Below, in pieces: positions 26,020 through 35,238 of a stretch of DNA of 64,000 nucleotides (within the stretch, counting starts at the first letter, position 1; every line of letters begins with the position of its first letter). Under the pieces are notes generated by a model that saw only the letters and a program-made list of their open reading frames with translations, was not told where the DNA came from and searched no databases. Origin of the DNA: an uncultured Caulobacterales bacterium (GTDB lineage: Bacteria; Pseudomonadota; Alphaproteobacteria; Caulobacterales; Maricaulaceae); NCBI GenBank assembly GCA_938003545.1, contig CALKXY010000024.1:1-64000 (forward strand). The letters run 5' to 3'. A program made the position numbers and the translations under genes.

Positions 26020-27693
26020 CTAATCGCTTTTGGAGGGCCGTTGACGGGGTACATCAACAGTAAAGCGCGCGCCTATGACGCCCCCAGTTTCATCAACACG
26101 GTTTTCTGCATGAATCGTCCCGCGATGCGCTGTGATGATTTGACGGCAAATCGCTAGCCCCAAACCAGAATGGCTACCGAAGCTCGCACCTTTGGGGCGT
26201 TCCGTGTAAAAACGTTCAAATACCGCCTCCAAATTATCAGGGGGAATACCAGGACCTTCATCATCGACGGTAAAGATAACGCGGCTGCCCGCTTTATTTG
26301 CCGTCACAGTCACTTTCCCTTTTTCAGGTGAGAATGTCAGCGCATTATCAATTAAATTGCGCAGCACTTGAGCAAAAGGCGTTTCATAAGCGCGAATATA
26401 AACTGGCGTTTCGGAACTTATCTCGGTCGCATTAATGACATTTGGCACCTCTTTGGACCGCGTCTGTTGGTAAAACTCAACGATATTTTCGGAGATTTCA
26501 GCCACATCCAGCGTCTTGGCTGTTTCATGCGCTAGATTTGCATCGACCTTTGACGCTTTGGAAATATCCGAAATCAAGCGATCCATACGCGATACGTCTT
26601 GTTGAATAATATGAATCAGTTTTTCGCGCTGCTCTGGCGTTTTCGCAACGCGGAGTGTGTCCGAAGCGGAACGCAGGCTCGTCAATGGGTTCTTAATTTC
26701 ATGCGCTACGTCCGCGGCAAAATTCGCAATGTCATCAATACGGGAATAAAGCCCTTGGGTCATATCGCGCAGAACAAGAGACAAATCCCCAATCTCATCA
26801 CGCCGCCCCGAGAGATCAGGAATAGCATCACGTTTTTTCGCACTGCGCGTTACAATCTCTGCCGCGCGCGCCAACCGCCGCATGGGCAAACTGATAAATA
26901 AAGTCAGCGCCGTTGAAGACAGGCACATCGCGATAAAGGCCAGAATAATCATAGGAATGATGGCTTTGCGGGCGTCATTTACGATTGAGCCGACATCATT
27001 GCTCTCAACGGTTACAACGCCCAAGACTTCCTGCACCCTTTGAACCGGCTGAGACACGGTCACAATCAGGTTGTCATCACTGTCATAACGCGGGCCGTAG
27101 CTCGAATCACCTTCAAGACCCGACCGGATTTCAGACTTTAAATCACGCCGTAAATTGTCGCGCTGCGCCCTCCGCCACGGTAAATTATGGAGTTTGTCAT
27201 CAGCCCAATTTCGAATATTTTCCCGCCAAATATCTTGCCTAGGTCGTTCGGGAATATCCTCAAGGATAGGGTCCAATGTTTCAGTTATAATTTTGCCGCT
27301 GAGGACCTCTGTGTCGACAACCAACTCCCCGGCTTTGTCGTGGAGTCGCACACGCCAGCCATCTGGCACGTTTACGCCGCGAAGGACTTGCCGCGCGCCT
27401 TCGATATCCAATTGCGCCGTTCCGCCATAGCCTGTTGCTTGCTCTCCGATTACAGTTGTGATCGTGGAGGCCAGCGAACGAATATTGTCAACTTTGGCAT
27501 TGATAAGCCCAGCCTCAAACCGGTTCATCGCCAGCGTACCAGACACCAAAATAATGAGGCCAATGAGGTTTGAGAGGAATATATTACGCGTTAGGCGCGA
27601 CGTCCAAAGTGAACGACGCGGTCCACGTCGGCGATTGGACCGCTTCTTGAAGAGACGACGCGGTCTTACTGTTTTTTCTTCGAGCTCTGACAT
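26020..27693 (-). CDS. chvG: ChvG-type sensor histidine kinase
   Basis: Inner-membrane kinase that senses envelope or acid stress and phosphorylates ChvI. 557 residues: a basic cytoplasmic N-terminus, a membrane helix near residues 34-54, and a periplasmic sensor domain. A second membrane helix follows (IIPMIILAFIAMCLSSTALT), then a HAMP domain. The DHp box is FAADVAHEIKNPLTSLRSAS, and the CA domain has NLIDNALTFSP, VDDEGPGIPP and SHSGLGLAICRQI. It follows chvI on the same strand. In Caulobacter and rhizobia chvIG is next to hprK and PTS genes; here an inserted dioxygenase/Lrp pair separates it from EIIA. Confidence 0.92.
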   Translation of the reverse strand: MSELEEKTVRPRRLFKKRSNRRRGPRRSLWTSRLTRNIFLSNLIGLIILVSGTLAMNRFEAGLINAKVDNIRSLASTITTVIGEQATGYGGTAQLDIEGARQVLRGVNVPDGWRVRLHDKAGELVVDTEVLSGKIITETLDPILEDIPERPRQDIWRENIRNWADDKLHNLPWRRAQRDNLRRDLKSEIRSGLEGDSSYGPRYDSDDNLIVTVSQPVQRVQEVLGVVTVESNDVGSIVNDARKAIIPMIILAFIAMCLSSTALTLFISLPMRRLARAAEIVTRSAKKRDAIPDLSGRRDEIGDLSLVLRDMTQGLYSRIDDIANFAADVAHEIKNPLTSLRSASDTLRVAKTPEQREKLIHIIQQDVSRMDRLISDISKASKVDANLAHETAKTLDVAEISENIVEFYQQTRSKEVPNVINATEISSETPVYIRAYETPFAQVLRNLIDNALTFSPEKGKVTVTANKAGSRVIFTVDDEGPGIPPDNLEAVFERFYTERPKGASFGSHSGLGLAICRQIITAHRGTIHAENRVDETGGVIGARFTVDVPRQRPSKSD

Positions 27694-27747
27694 GCCTGTT
27701 TTCTCTAGCAGGCCGATCCGCGCGGGTCTCGCGCGAATTTGAACGCC

Positions 27748-28452
27748 CTAGGCTTCTTTATATTTATATCCAACGCCATAAAGCGTTTCGATGCCGTCAA
27801 AGCTCTTGTCATTCTTACGGAATTTTTTGCGTAAGCGTTTGATATGAGAATCGATTGTCCGGTCATCCACATAGATTTGATCATCATATGCGGCGTCCAT
27901 TAACTGGTCTCTGGACTTCACATAGCCAGGGCGTTTTGCAAGCGCCTCTAGGATCAGAAACTCAGTTACGGTTAGGCGCACCGGTTCGCCATTCCAAGAA
28001 CAAGCGTGACGATTTGGGTCGAGCACCAAATTGCCGCGGCGAATGACTTTATCATCACCTTCTTGCGGCTCAGGCATCTCAATATTAGTCAGGCGCGCGC
28101 GGCGAAGGACAGCTTTGATCCGTTCCCCCAAAAGACGTTGGCTGAAAGGTTTGGTGATATAATCATCCGCCCCCATATTGAAGCCGATAGCTTCATCAAA
28201 TTCATCATCTTTCGATGTCAGGAAAATGACGGGTAGGTTTGAGGTTTTGCGCAGGTGACGTAGAAGTTCCAACCCATCCATACGCGGCATCTTTACATCA
28301 AAGACCGCAAGGTCTGGCGGCGATGCGCGCAAAGCTTCCAGCGCGGTTACACCATCATGAAATTTTTTGACCTCATAGCCTTCGCTTTCAAGGAACATAG
28401 ACACAGATATAAGAATGTTTTCGTCATCGTCGACCAGATAAATTTTCGGCAT
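27748..28452 (-). CDS. chvI: ChvI-type response regulator
   Basis: OmpR/PhoB-class regulator. The receiver domain has the acidic pocket VDDDENIL, the phosphorylation site [16 protein letters not shown] and the switch residues [10 protein letters not shown] and YITKPFS. The C-terminal winged helix has [30 protein letters not shown] start at ATG 28452 ([13 protein letters not shown]), as in homologues, with GGGGAGCG upstream. A longer in-frame ATG at 28527 also has an upstream AGGAG and would add 25 residues, so the start is not fully settled. It is the first gene before chvG. Confidence 0.93.
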   Translation of the reverse strand: MPKIYLVDDDENILISVSMFLESEGYEVKKFHDGVTALEALRASPPDLAVFDVKMPRMDGLELLRHLRKTSNLPVIFLTSKDDEFDEAIGFNMGADDYITKPFSQRLLGERIKAVLRRARLTNIEMPEPQEGDDKVIRRGNLVLDPNRHACSWNGEPVRLTVTEFLILEALAKRPGYVKSRDQLMDAAYDDQIYVDDRTIDSHIKRLRKKFRKNDKSFDGIETLYGVGYKYKEA

Positions 28453-28762
28453 AGAACGCTCCCCAGCATGGGCCGCGACACGACGCGGCGAATATTCTGT
28501 TTGTCTAACTAGGCTCATCGACTGCATGGCTCAACCCTTCTCCTGTTTTGGATCACATGGTGACCCCTCTCATGATCTGGATACCCACGCAGTTAGACGC
28601 AGGCATGACGGGAATGAGGCATTGGTGTGACGATTCACGTATAAACAAACATCTTCCACTGCGAATCATCTCCTCTAAACGGCTTGCCGCGACGACACAC
28701 CCTCCCTAGATAGGGCCTATAAAATAGACCCACGCTACCGCGTTACATATTGAGTAAATGTC
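28453..28762. promoter_or_regulatory. Intergenic region between chvI and yggT, probable divergent promoters
   Basis: This 310-base stretch (235 bases if chvI starts at 28527) holds no convincing gene. It must contain the promoters for chvI and yggT. An imperfect inverted repeat, GACGATTCAC at 28629-28638 and GCGAATCATC at 28661-28670 (8 of 10 positions complementary), could be an operator. I see no clear -35/-10 pair. Confidence 0.35.
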
Positions 28763-29065
28763 ATGAGTATTGCCGCTTCGATCATAGAGTTTTTCATTTC
28801 CCCCCTATTGGGCTTAATTTTATTCGTCTTCTTTGGCTATGTGATCATGAGCTGGTTGTTCATGCTGAACATCGTCAGCCCTAATAATCCAACGGCGCGT
28901 CAAATTTTTAGCTTACTCTCCAGCATCGTCGAACCTATCGTCGCCCCGTTCCGAAAACTCATACCGCCCCTCGGAAACCTTGATTTAGCTTTCTTCTTTG
29001 CGGCGATGTCACTTTACTGGATTCAACGTTTTCTACTGCCGCTTTTGCAAAGTAAATTAGGTTAG
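28763..29065 (+). CDS. YggT family membrane protein
   Basis: 100 residues with two hydrophobic segments (about 7-35 and 73-92), including GLILFVFFGYVIMSWLFM and the conserved loop SSIVEPIVAPFRKLIPP, characteristic of YggT. The family has been linked to osmotic stress in E. coli and to thylakoid nucleoid distribution in cyanobacteria and chloroplasts; its biochemistry is open. It is a single gene followed immediately by a terminator. Confidence 0.92.
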   Translation: MSIAASIIEFFISPLLGLILFVFFGYVIMSWLFMLNIVSPNNPTARQIFSLLSSIVEPIVAPFRKLIPPLGNLDLAFFFAAMSLYWIQRFLLPLLQSKLG

Positions 29066-29088
29066 CAATCCTCTCTCGGATTGCTTTT
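29064..29088 (+). terminator. Rho-independent terminator after yggT
   Basis: The eight-pair perfect stem AGCAATCC / GGATTGCT, with a TCTCTC loop, is followed by TTTT. It starts on the last base of the yggT stop region and should end the monocistronic transcript. Confidence 0.75.
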
Positions 29089-29269
29089 GAGACACTACTC
29101 AAACGCCGCTTTTCCACGAATGCAAAGTTAAACTCACAAGGGCAGACTAAATGAATCAATAGCGGTGAAATTTTATTTACACCCTTAACCTGCAAATCAT
29201 TAATCATGTTCATTCCCACGAGTTTAACCCTCTCTGTCTATTGAAGAAAAATACACTAGGGGAAATGCA

Positions 29270-29836
29270 ATGTTAGAATTAATTCTTGTTGGGACAATTG
29301 GCGTTGGTGCTTTTGCAATCTGGAACGGTATGTCGACGTATAACCGCCTGATGTCACTTGACGAGCGTTGTACCACAGCGTTCGCGGACGTTGATGCCCT
29401 TCTCAAACATCGCCACGATTTAATTCCTGGGTTGGTTCAAACAGTAAAAGGCGTCGTTGGACAAGAGAACAGATTCCTTGATACGATTGTATATGCGATC
29501 ACAGAAACGGCTCATGCCTCGAATGCGGACACACGACTGGAAGCCGAACAAAATCTTGGCAATACAATCAACAATGTCATCTCAGAAATCAGTAAAATTC
29601 CGGAGATGAAAACATCTTCGCATTTTGTCGATCTCCGAAATAGCTTCAAGGATGTTGAAAACCGCATCACGGCCGCGCGCCGATATTATAACAATACAGT
29701 CGAAGAACATAATTCGACCTTGCGCCAATTCCCCGCGAATATCATCGGGGCAAAATTCCGCCTAGATAAGCGCGACGCATATAATTTGGGTGTCGAGCGA
29801 ATATTTAAGGACGAAGCCGTACAAATGCAGTTCTAA
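29270..29836 (+). CDS. LemA family protein
   Basis: 188 residues with one N-terminal membrane helix (about 2-20), then the typical LemA helical bundle: NRLMSLDERCTTAFADVDAL, LLKHRHDLIPGLVQTVKGVV, ARRYYNNTVEEHNSTLRQFP and the end AVQMQF. LemA proteins are membrane-anchored helical rods found next to HtpX-like M48 proteases, and that is the case here, with the protease gene starting 20 bases downstream. The pair is probably an operon acting in membrane protein or envelope maintenance. The molecular role of LemA is unknown. Confidence 0.93.
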   Translation: MLELILVGTIGVGAFAIWNGMSTYNRLMSLDERCTTAFADVDALLKHRHDLIPGLVQTVKGVVGQENRFLDTIVYAITETAHASNADTRLEAEQNLGNTINNVISEISKIPEMKTSSHFVDLRNSFKDVENRITAARRYYNNTVEEHNSTLRQFPANIIGAKFRLDKRDAYNLGVERIFKDEAVQMQF

Positions 29837-29856
29837 GCCTAGTAAGGTTTACGCAT

Positions 29857-32040
29857 ATGTTACCCGTGAACGGCTTTTTTGGTCACATCCAAAAAAATCA
29901 CGCTAAATCTATGATTATGTTCATGGGCTTTATGGTGTCGATGCACATTACTGTGGCCACGATACTTTCAATTCCATTTCCTTTTTGGAATCATCTGCCT
30001 ACGATTTTTGATGACCCCATCGCCTATGTTCAGACAATGGGTGTGACGGTCTCTGCGGGTATACTCTTTGTATTTATCTTATTTTATTTCGGTCACACGC
30101 ACTTTCTGAAACATACAATTGGCTATCGCCCGCTCACGGCTGCCAGCTCTCCGCGTTTACATAGCGTCACCGAAGAACTTTCCATTTTGGCTGGCATACC
30201 AACGCCGCAACTCGATTATATTCCGACGCCGTCATTGAATTCATTTGCGAGCGGCCTAACCAAAGGCAGCGCGCATATTATTATTACCCAAGGCCTATTG
30301 GACGCCTTGGATGACGAAGAGCTAAAAGCCGTTATTGCGCATGAAATCGCTCATATTAAAAATGGCGATATGCATATGATGGCCGTGGCGAATGCCGCCA
30401 TTGGCAGCATTAAACTCGTCAATTTTTTAAACCCAATGAAGTTCTCTTTCGTGAAGCGCATACCGCCGATTGGCCTCATAATTGGCCTGCCGATCCTTTT
30501 GCCTGTTTTGATTTTGGTGATTTTTTACAGCTTCATCATGCAGCTTACATCATTGATCGCCAACGCCACGCGCCTGCTTATCTCCTCGTCTCGTGAATAT
30601 ATTGCCGATGCAGAAGCCGTTAGATTAACGCATAACCCTGCGGCATTGGTGTCCGCTTTGTCAAAAATCCATGGCCGCAGCGGATTGCATAGTAATAACA
30701 CGATCGCAAATGCGATGATGATTGACGGACCAACGACAGGTAAAGACGCCAGCCATCCGACAATCGAAAGTCGAATTTCTAAACTCGCGACCCTTTCGGG
30801 CAGCATGATTCACGGTGCGGGAATTCGCAAAGACACGCGCCGCCAAAGCCTGTCGCAACATGGCGGCAATGCCTATGGGTCAGGGCATTACGGCGCCTCT
30901 GGAGCAGGGGCTACATCATTTTCAAACGGCTTCGCTCCTGTATCTCGCATGACACAATCGAACGTGCGGAGTTATATTCCAGACTCGCCAGATTACGCAG
31001 ATTATCAAGGTAAGACATTTAAAACGGCAGAACCAACAGGTATACTTGACCGCGTCACATTGGAAAATGATGGCGAGTTTGGATTAGATAGAAACGCACG
31101 TTGGGCCATCATTGGTGTGTTGTGTATTTTGGTCCCCGTCATGCATTATAATAAGTCGCAACGTAAGCAGGCCAAACTTCAACGAGCGAATTCCACCTAT
31201 GTCCAACCCGTCATTGAACAATCCCCTGTCTTTGTTGCCCTCGATCTAAAGGACAGAGGTGTTCATACGAAAAGATTGAACATGAACAGTCCATATTTTG
31301 ATTTCAAAGGGCAAGGCCGTCGACACAAAACAGGTTGGTTGGAGAGCAGTTCTGGTTTTCTGTTTCATGACAAAAATAGAAACGGTCAGATGGACGGCAT
31401 CCACGAGCTCGTCACGGCTGACTTAGAACGTAGTCAGAAAAGTAGAAACCTTGTTCCGCTTTTACAATTTGATTCAAACAGAAATGGTGTCGTAAACCAG
31501 CGCGATGCAGAATTTAGTCGCTTGAAAGTTTGGCGTGATTTCGGCGGTGATGGCGTTTTCGAGAACAATGAAGCCTTCACATTGAAAAGCCTCGGCATCA
31601 CGGAATTAAATGTCGCCGCAACCGATTTCAAAAAACCAGATGGCATAACCGTCGCAAGTGGAGCCAAGCTGATCAAAAAAGGTAACTTCAGTCGAGAGTT
31701 ATCCGATAAGCAAAAAATGATACGTCAGCACGTTACCGAAGGTAGCTTTGACTCCATCATCTTGGTTTCATTTGAAACGGATTTGACGCGGTATAAGAAA
31801 TTCAATGGTGAGGTGGTGACAGAAAGACTCCCAGAAGAAGACCCAGGCGCAGGCACAGGCCCTGCAGGACAGCAAAAGCCTTTTTCAGACACAATACCGC
31901 CGTCTAATATTGCGGTAAATATTGAAAACGGAATTTCAGTCAGTTCCACCCTCAAAGTCGAAAAAACGACTGTGGCCAATAATAAGAATGACGCACAAAA
32001 ACCACGCGCAAAACTACGCGGGTTTTCCTCCGCAAATTAA
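29857..32040 (+). CDS. M48 (HtpX-like) zinc metalloprotease with calcium-binding-like C-terminal extension
   Basis: 727 residues. Membrane helices lie near 22-42, 62-80 and 203-228. The zinc site is VIAHEIAHIKNGD (His162, Glu163, His166), with SREYIADAEA carrying the third ligand Glu247. The usual HtpX is about 290 residues. Here a Gly/Ser-rich linker follows (about 320-390), then a fourth membrane helix (415-431). The tail has EF-hand-like loops DKNRNGQMDGIHE (505-517), DSNRNGVVNQRDAE (539-552) and DFGGDGVFENNE (561-572), in the pattern seen at the ends of hemolysin-type calcium-binding proteins. A Pro-rich terminus follows. The extra helix would place the tail across the membrane from the protease. 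Confidence 0.88.
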   Translation: MLPVNGFFGHIQKNHAKSMIMFMGFMVSMHITVATILSIPFPFWNHLPTIFDDPIAYVQTMGVTVSAGILFVFILFYFGHTHFLKHTIGYRPLTAASSPRLHSVTEELSILAGIPTPQLDYIPTPSLNSFASGLTKGSAHIIITQGLLDALDDEELKAVIAHEIAHIKNGDMHMMAVANAAIGSIKLVNFLNPMKFSFVKRIPPIGLIIGLPILLPVLILVIFYSFIMQLTSLIANATRLLISSSREYIADAEAVRLTHNPAALVSALSKIHGRSGLHSNNTIANAMMIDGPTTGKDASHPTIESRISKLATLSGSMIHGAGIRKDTRRQSLSQHGGNAYGSGHYGASGAGATSFSNGFAPVSRMTQSNVRSYIPDSPDYADYQGKTFKTAEPTGILDRVTLENDGEFGLDRNARWAIIGVLCILVPVMHYNKSQRKQAKLQRANSTYVQPVIEQSPVFVALDLKDRGVHTKRLNMNSPYFDFKGQGRRHKTGWLESSSGFLFHDKNRNGQMDGIHELVTADLERSQKSRNLVPLLQFDSNRNGVVNQRDAEFSRLKVWRDFGGDGVFENNEAFTLKSLGITELNVAATDFKKPDGITVASGAKLIKKGNFSRELSDKQKMIRQHVTEGSFDSIILVSFETDLTRYKKFNGEVVTERLPEEDPGAGTGPAGQQKPFSDTIPPSNIAVNIENGISVSSTLKVEKTTVANNKNDAQKPRAKLRGFSSAN

Positions 32041-32069
32041 GGTAAAGTTCCCCTTACCGCCTCCTTCGC

Positions 32070-33572
32070 CTATGTCTTCGGTTTATCCAGCAGACTGTCT
32101 AAACGATCCGCCAGATCGGTCCCTTTAATGGGTGCCGCGCCAGGATCGTCAGGTTGAGTGGTAGGCTCTACAATCTCAACCTTTTTGGACTCAACACTCT
32201 CCTCCTCAGCCAGATCAGCAATCCCCGGCACGCGAAGCGGTGCACGAGAATCAAACCTTGGGTGAATCAACTCACCCGTATCGCCGAATGAGAACACAAG
32301 ACGACGCCAATCTTGCGGCGTGTAATCAAAACTCTCGCCACTCGGGTCCAGATCGGACCAATCCGCTTCGCGTGGAGCCGTCGCAGCGCGTTGTAGCCAT
32401 AACCGCGCATCAGTCGAGTTGTTGAGACGCTCTTCCGATTGCGCCGCCAAAACGCAGAGACGCGAAGACGGTGCATCTTCTGACCGCAATAGCGGACTGA
32501 GTACGGCCCAAGCCTGCACGGCATCACCGCGCCGCAAATGATCCTCTGCGACCAAAATTTTAGTCTCGCGATGATCAGGGTTTTGTTTCACCAATGCGGC
32601 GAGGCGTTTATCCCGTGTCTTTGCGTCCGCACCCTCCAAAATATCGAGGAACGAGAGCGATAAAGCAGGATGCGCCGAATGTTCCCAACTACGTTCAATA
32701 AGTTTTGAGGCCGCTTTTTGGTCGCCTTGCAACTTGTAGAGTTTTGCTGCGAGAGCCGCCGCAGGCGCAAATTCAGGCGCAAGCGAATTGGCTTTTACCG
32801 CCAGTTCTAAAGCCTCTTTATAATTTTCATCGTCATGCAAACGGTCCGCTTCGGCTGTATTCAAAACGGCGCGACGACGACGCGCTATTGTCTTATCAAT
32901 ATGTTTCCGGTGCTCACCCGCATCCAAGGTTTCTTCTGCGTCCAACCACTGATGATTAGCAACCTCGGCCTTAAAGAGCGTATCAAAAGCCCAGCGCGCA
33001 TCCGGATTATCAGTATAAGCCTCGCGAGATTGTTTAATCGCGCCCGGTAGGTCACCCGTCGCCAGCATGTTCTGAGCCAGTCCACGCTGGCCAGTGGCAC
33101 GCGTTTTATCGCTCTCTAACATCGCTTGGTAATGCTCAACCGCGACATCACTATCGCCAGCCGCTTCGGCGGAAAGCGCGGAAATCACGCGGCCTAATTC
33201 TGTAGAGCCAATCAAATTACGCGCGACTTCAGCTTTTTTACGAGCCTTCTTCACATCACCTTCAGCGCCAGCCAGCAAGGCTTCTTCCATCGCATCCAAG
33301 GCACGATTGCGGCGGCGCAGGCCGACACCAGAGCGCACGCGACGCGGCAAACGCCAAAGCCAGAGGAAAAGTGACCAAAGGCCAATTAATCCCAAAAGGC
33401 CAAAGACACTTGCGATAATCGCAAATTGCCAACTCAGTTCCAGCGGCGCGAAAGCAAAGAAGCCAGAAGTCGCAGAGGAGCTAATCGACAACATAATATC
33501 ATCGCCAACCCAGAGCAAAAGCCCCGCCAGCACAGCCAAAAAGGCAAGGATAGTGATCACATATTTGGTCAT
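32070..33572 (-). CDS. hemY: HemY-like TPR membrane protein
   Basis: 500 residues. Two N-terminal membrane helices (about 4-24 and 48-72) are followed by a long TPR-type helical repeat region with many Ala-rich helices (for example ALEAMEEALLAGAEGD-like segments near 95, ALELAVKANSLAPEFAPAAA near 250). The end is an acidic Pro/Ser tail. This is the proteobacterial HemY N-terminal family, encoded near hemC and hemD and of unclear function; it is not the Gram-positive protoporphyrinogen oxidase called HemY. Its ATG overlaps the stop of the mitofilin-like gene by 4 bases. It ends 29 bases from the convergent M48 gene. Confidence 0.87.
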   Translation of the reverse strand: MTKYVITILAFLAVLAGLLLWVGDDIMLSISSSATSGFFAFAPLELSWQFAIIASVFGLLGLIGLWSLFLWLWRLPRRVRSGVGLRRRNRALDAMEEALLAGAEGDVKKARKKAEVARNLIGSTELGRVISALSAEAAGDSDVAVEHYQAMLESDKTRATGQRGLAQNMLATGDLPGAIKQSREAYTDNPDARWAFDTLFKAEVANHQWLDAEETLDAGEHRKHIDKTIARRRRAVLNTAEADRLHDDENYKEALELAVKANSLAPEFAPAAALAAKLYKLQGDQKAASKLIERSWEHSAHPALSLSFLDILEGADAKTRDKRLAALVKQNPDHRETKILVAEDHLRRGDAVQAWAVLSPLLRSEDAPSSRLCVLAAQSEERLNNSTDARLWLQRAATAPREADWSDLDPSGESFDYTPQDWRRLVFSFGDTGELIHPRFDSRAPLRVPGIADLAEEESVESKKVEIVEPTTQPDDPGAAPIKGTDLADRLDSLLDKPKT

Positions 33573-34546
33573 AGACTTGCTTTCACGCTTTCATACCAGG
33601 CTTGGCCAGCTGTTTTTACGGGCGGTGGGAGACGTTCAAATTTATTTGCGGCGGCTTCAAGGCGACCTTTGGAAATATCTACTTCAATCGCCTCGATCAG
33701 GGTCAGGGGATTATCGTCATCCTTCACGCGCACATGGCGGGACAGAGCTTTTTTTACAAAGCTGCCTTTTGCGTTCGCATCTACAGCGTCTAACAATGCC
33801 TTTTTTGGAAAGGCCAAGACAGCAATCCGTTCAATCCTTGGCGCAGCGACCGCGCGGTTTTCAAGCGCGCTCAAACGCGCCTTTAGAGCCTTCATATTTT
33901 GAGGGTCTACAGCCGCGACAGGGTCTGCATTTTTAACCGCCAGAACATCAGCTTCTAGAGCCTCCAGCCGATCAGCCATTTCAGATAAAAGCATCGGTAA
34001 TCTATCCGAGGTCATGTCCTCAGGTAAGCTCGACACAACCGTTTCCATTTCGGCCACCCGCGTTTCAAGGGTCGAAACATCTGGCCATTCAAACCCATCC
34101 GCTTGCGCAGCCTGAAGCGCCGTTATAGCCGATGGGTCGATTTCTAACGGACTTGCCGTTTCCAGTGCATTCAGCCGAGATTTGATTGTAGATAGATCAA
34201 CAGGTTTTGTTTTTAGGATAGGACGGCCTCCTGCGGCCTTCGCGGCGGACTCTGCTGCAGTCAGGCGTTTTTCCAAACCTTCAATTTTTGCCGTCAGGGG
34301 CGCTGTGAGCGCCGTCACATCCAGAGCTACGTCAGGGACAACGTCTGGAGCCTGTGCTTTTAAACCCGCATAGACGCCATAAGCCCCGCCGCCTGCTCCG
34401 ATGAGACCCGCGAGTAATCCCGTCAATATGAACGCCTTCCAAGGCGAAGGTTTCCGAACGGGAGGTTCGGTCAAAGGCTCTTCGACCTCAAGGTCGGTGT
34501 GCGCCTTCGGAGCGTCATCTTCTGAAATCATATCTTCATAGTCCAT
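33569..34546 (-). CDS. Mitofilin/Mic60-like membrane protein
   Basis: 325 residues: an acidic N-terminus with Pro-rich segment, a single membrane helix (about 36-61, AFILTGLLAGLIGAGGGAYG), then long coiled-coil stretches with Leu/Ala heptads (TAKIEGLEKRLTAAESAAKA, SALENRAVAAP). The C-terminal helical domain (KGSFVKKALSRHVRV, EAAANKFERLPPPVKTAGQA) is in the mitofilin style. Alphaproteobacterial Mic60 homologues are known between hemD and hemY and shape intracytoplasmic membranes. The position between hemD and hemY fits that family exactly, so the call rests on both architecture and context. Confidence 0.82.
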   Translation of the reverse strand: MDYEDMISEDDAPKAHTDLEVEEPLTEPPVRKPSPWKAFILTGLLAGLIGAGGGAYGVYAGLKAQAPDVVPDVALDVTALTAPLTAKIEGLEKRLTAAESAAKAAGGRPILKTKPVDLSTIKSRLNALETASPLEIDPSAITALQAAQADGFEWPDVSTLETRVAEMETVVSSLPEDMTSDRLPMLLSEMADRLEALEADVLAVKNADPVAAVDPQNMKALKARLSALENRAVAAPRIERIAVLAFPKKALLDAVDANAKGSFVKKALSRHVRVKDDDNPLTLIEAIEVDISKGRLEAAANKFERLPPPVKTAGQAWYESVKASL

Positions 34547-34572
34547 GCACCTAACTTAGGGTGGACAGCCCC

Positions 34573-35238
34573 CTAGTCGCAAGGGATGGTTTTGGCGACC
34601 GCAATCTGTTCATCTTCGCGAGGGTTTGCCGCGATAACGCAACCTGCCAGCATCAAACCTTCTAAGGCTTGCGCCGTGGCGGCACTGATGCAGACAGCTG
34701 TAAGTGCAGATACGTCACGACCTTCGGCCTCTTGCGCGAAAACCTGCGCTGCCAAAGGCGAATAAAATGCGGCCAAATCGACGGGTTGGTCTGGCCACGC
34801 CTGTATGGGGAAAGAGCGATATGTTTTCAAACGCGACGCGGAAAAACCCGACGCTTGTAAATCCTCTGAAATCGAACCTCTCACATGCCACCCCGAAACA
34901 TGACAAATAGGGTGCGTCTTCGGCAGGTTTTGCTGCACCCATGTCGTCACATCTGCAGAGGTTCCATCGACAGACACCACATTGCGGTAGCCCGCCGCAC
35001 GTGCCTTTTTAGCCGTTGCGTCACCGACACATATAGCGCGCTGCCCATTGCCTTTAAAATGCGCGACGCCATTTTTTGAGGTAAAGATAATAACTGTGTC
35101 GCGCGGAACTGTCCCTGACTCTATCGCCCGAACCTTCAACACGGGCAGGACCAGCGGAGTGAAACCCGCCGCACGCCACATATCCGCACTTTCATCGGCA
35201 GAAGGGCGCGTGCGTGTGATCCAAACTGTTTTAGTCAT
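34573..35238 (-). CDS. hemD: Uroporphyrinogen-III synthase
   Basis: Closes and inverts ring D of hydroxymethylbilane to give uroporphyrinogen III, the branch point for heme, siroheme and cobalamin. About 221 residues with weak family motifs: TVWITRTRPSADESADM at the N-terminus, FTSKNGVAHF and a C-terminal AVCISAATAQALE. HemD sequences are poorly conserved, and the call depends largely on the 8-base overlap with hemC. I use ATG 35238 (MTKTVWITR); a start 18 bases upstream is possible. Confidence 0.88.
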   Translation of the reverse strand: MTKTVWITRTRPSADESADMWRAAGFTPLVLPVLKVRAIESGTVPRDTVIIFTSKNGVAHFKGNGQRAICVGDATAKKARAAGYRNVVSVDGTSADVTTWVQQNLPKTHPICHVSGWHVRGSISEDLQASGFSASRLKTYRSFPIQAWPDQPVDLAAFYSPLAAQVFAQEAEGRDVSALTAVCISAATAQALEGLMLAGCVIAANPREDEQIAVAKTIPCD

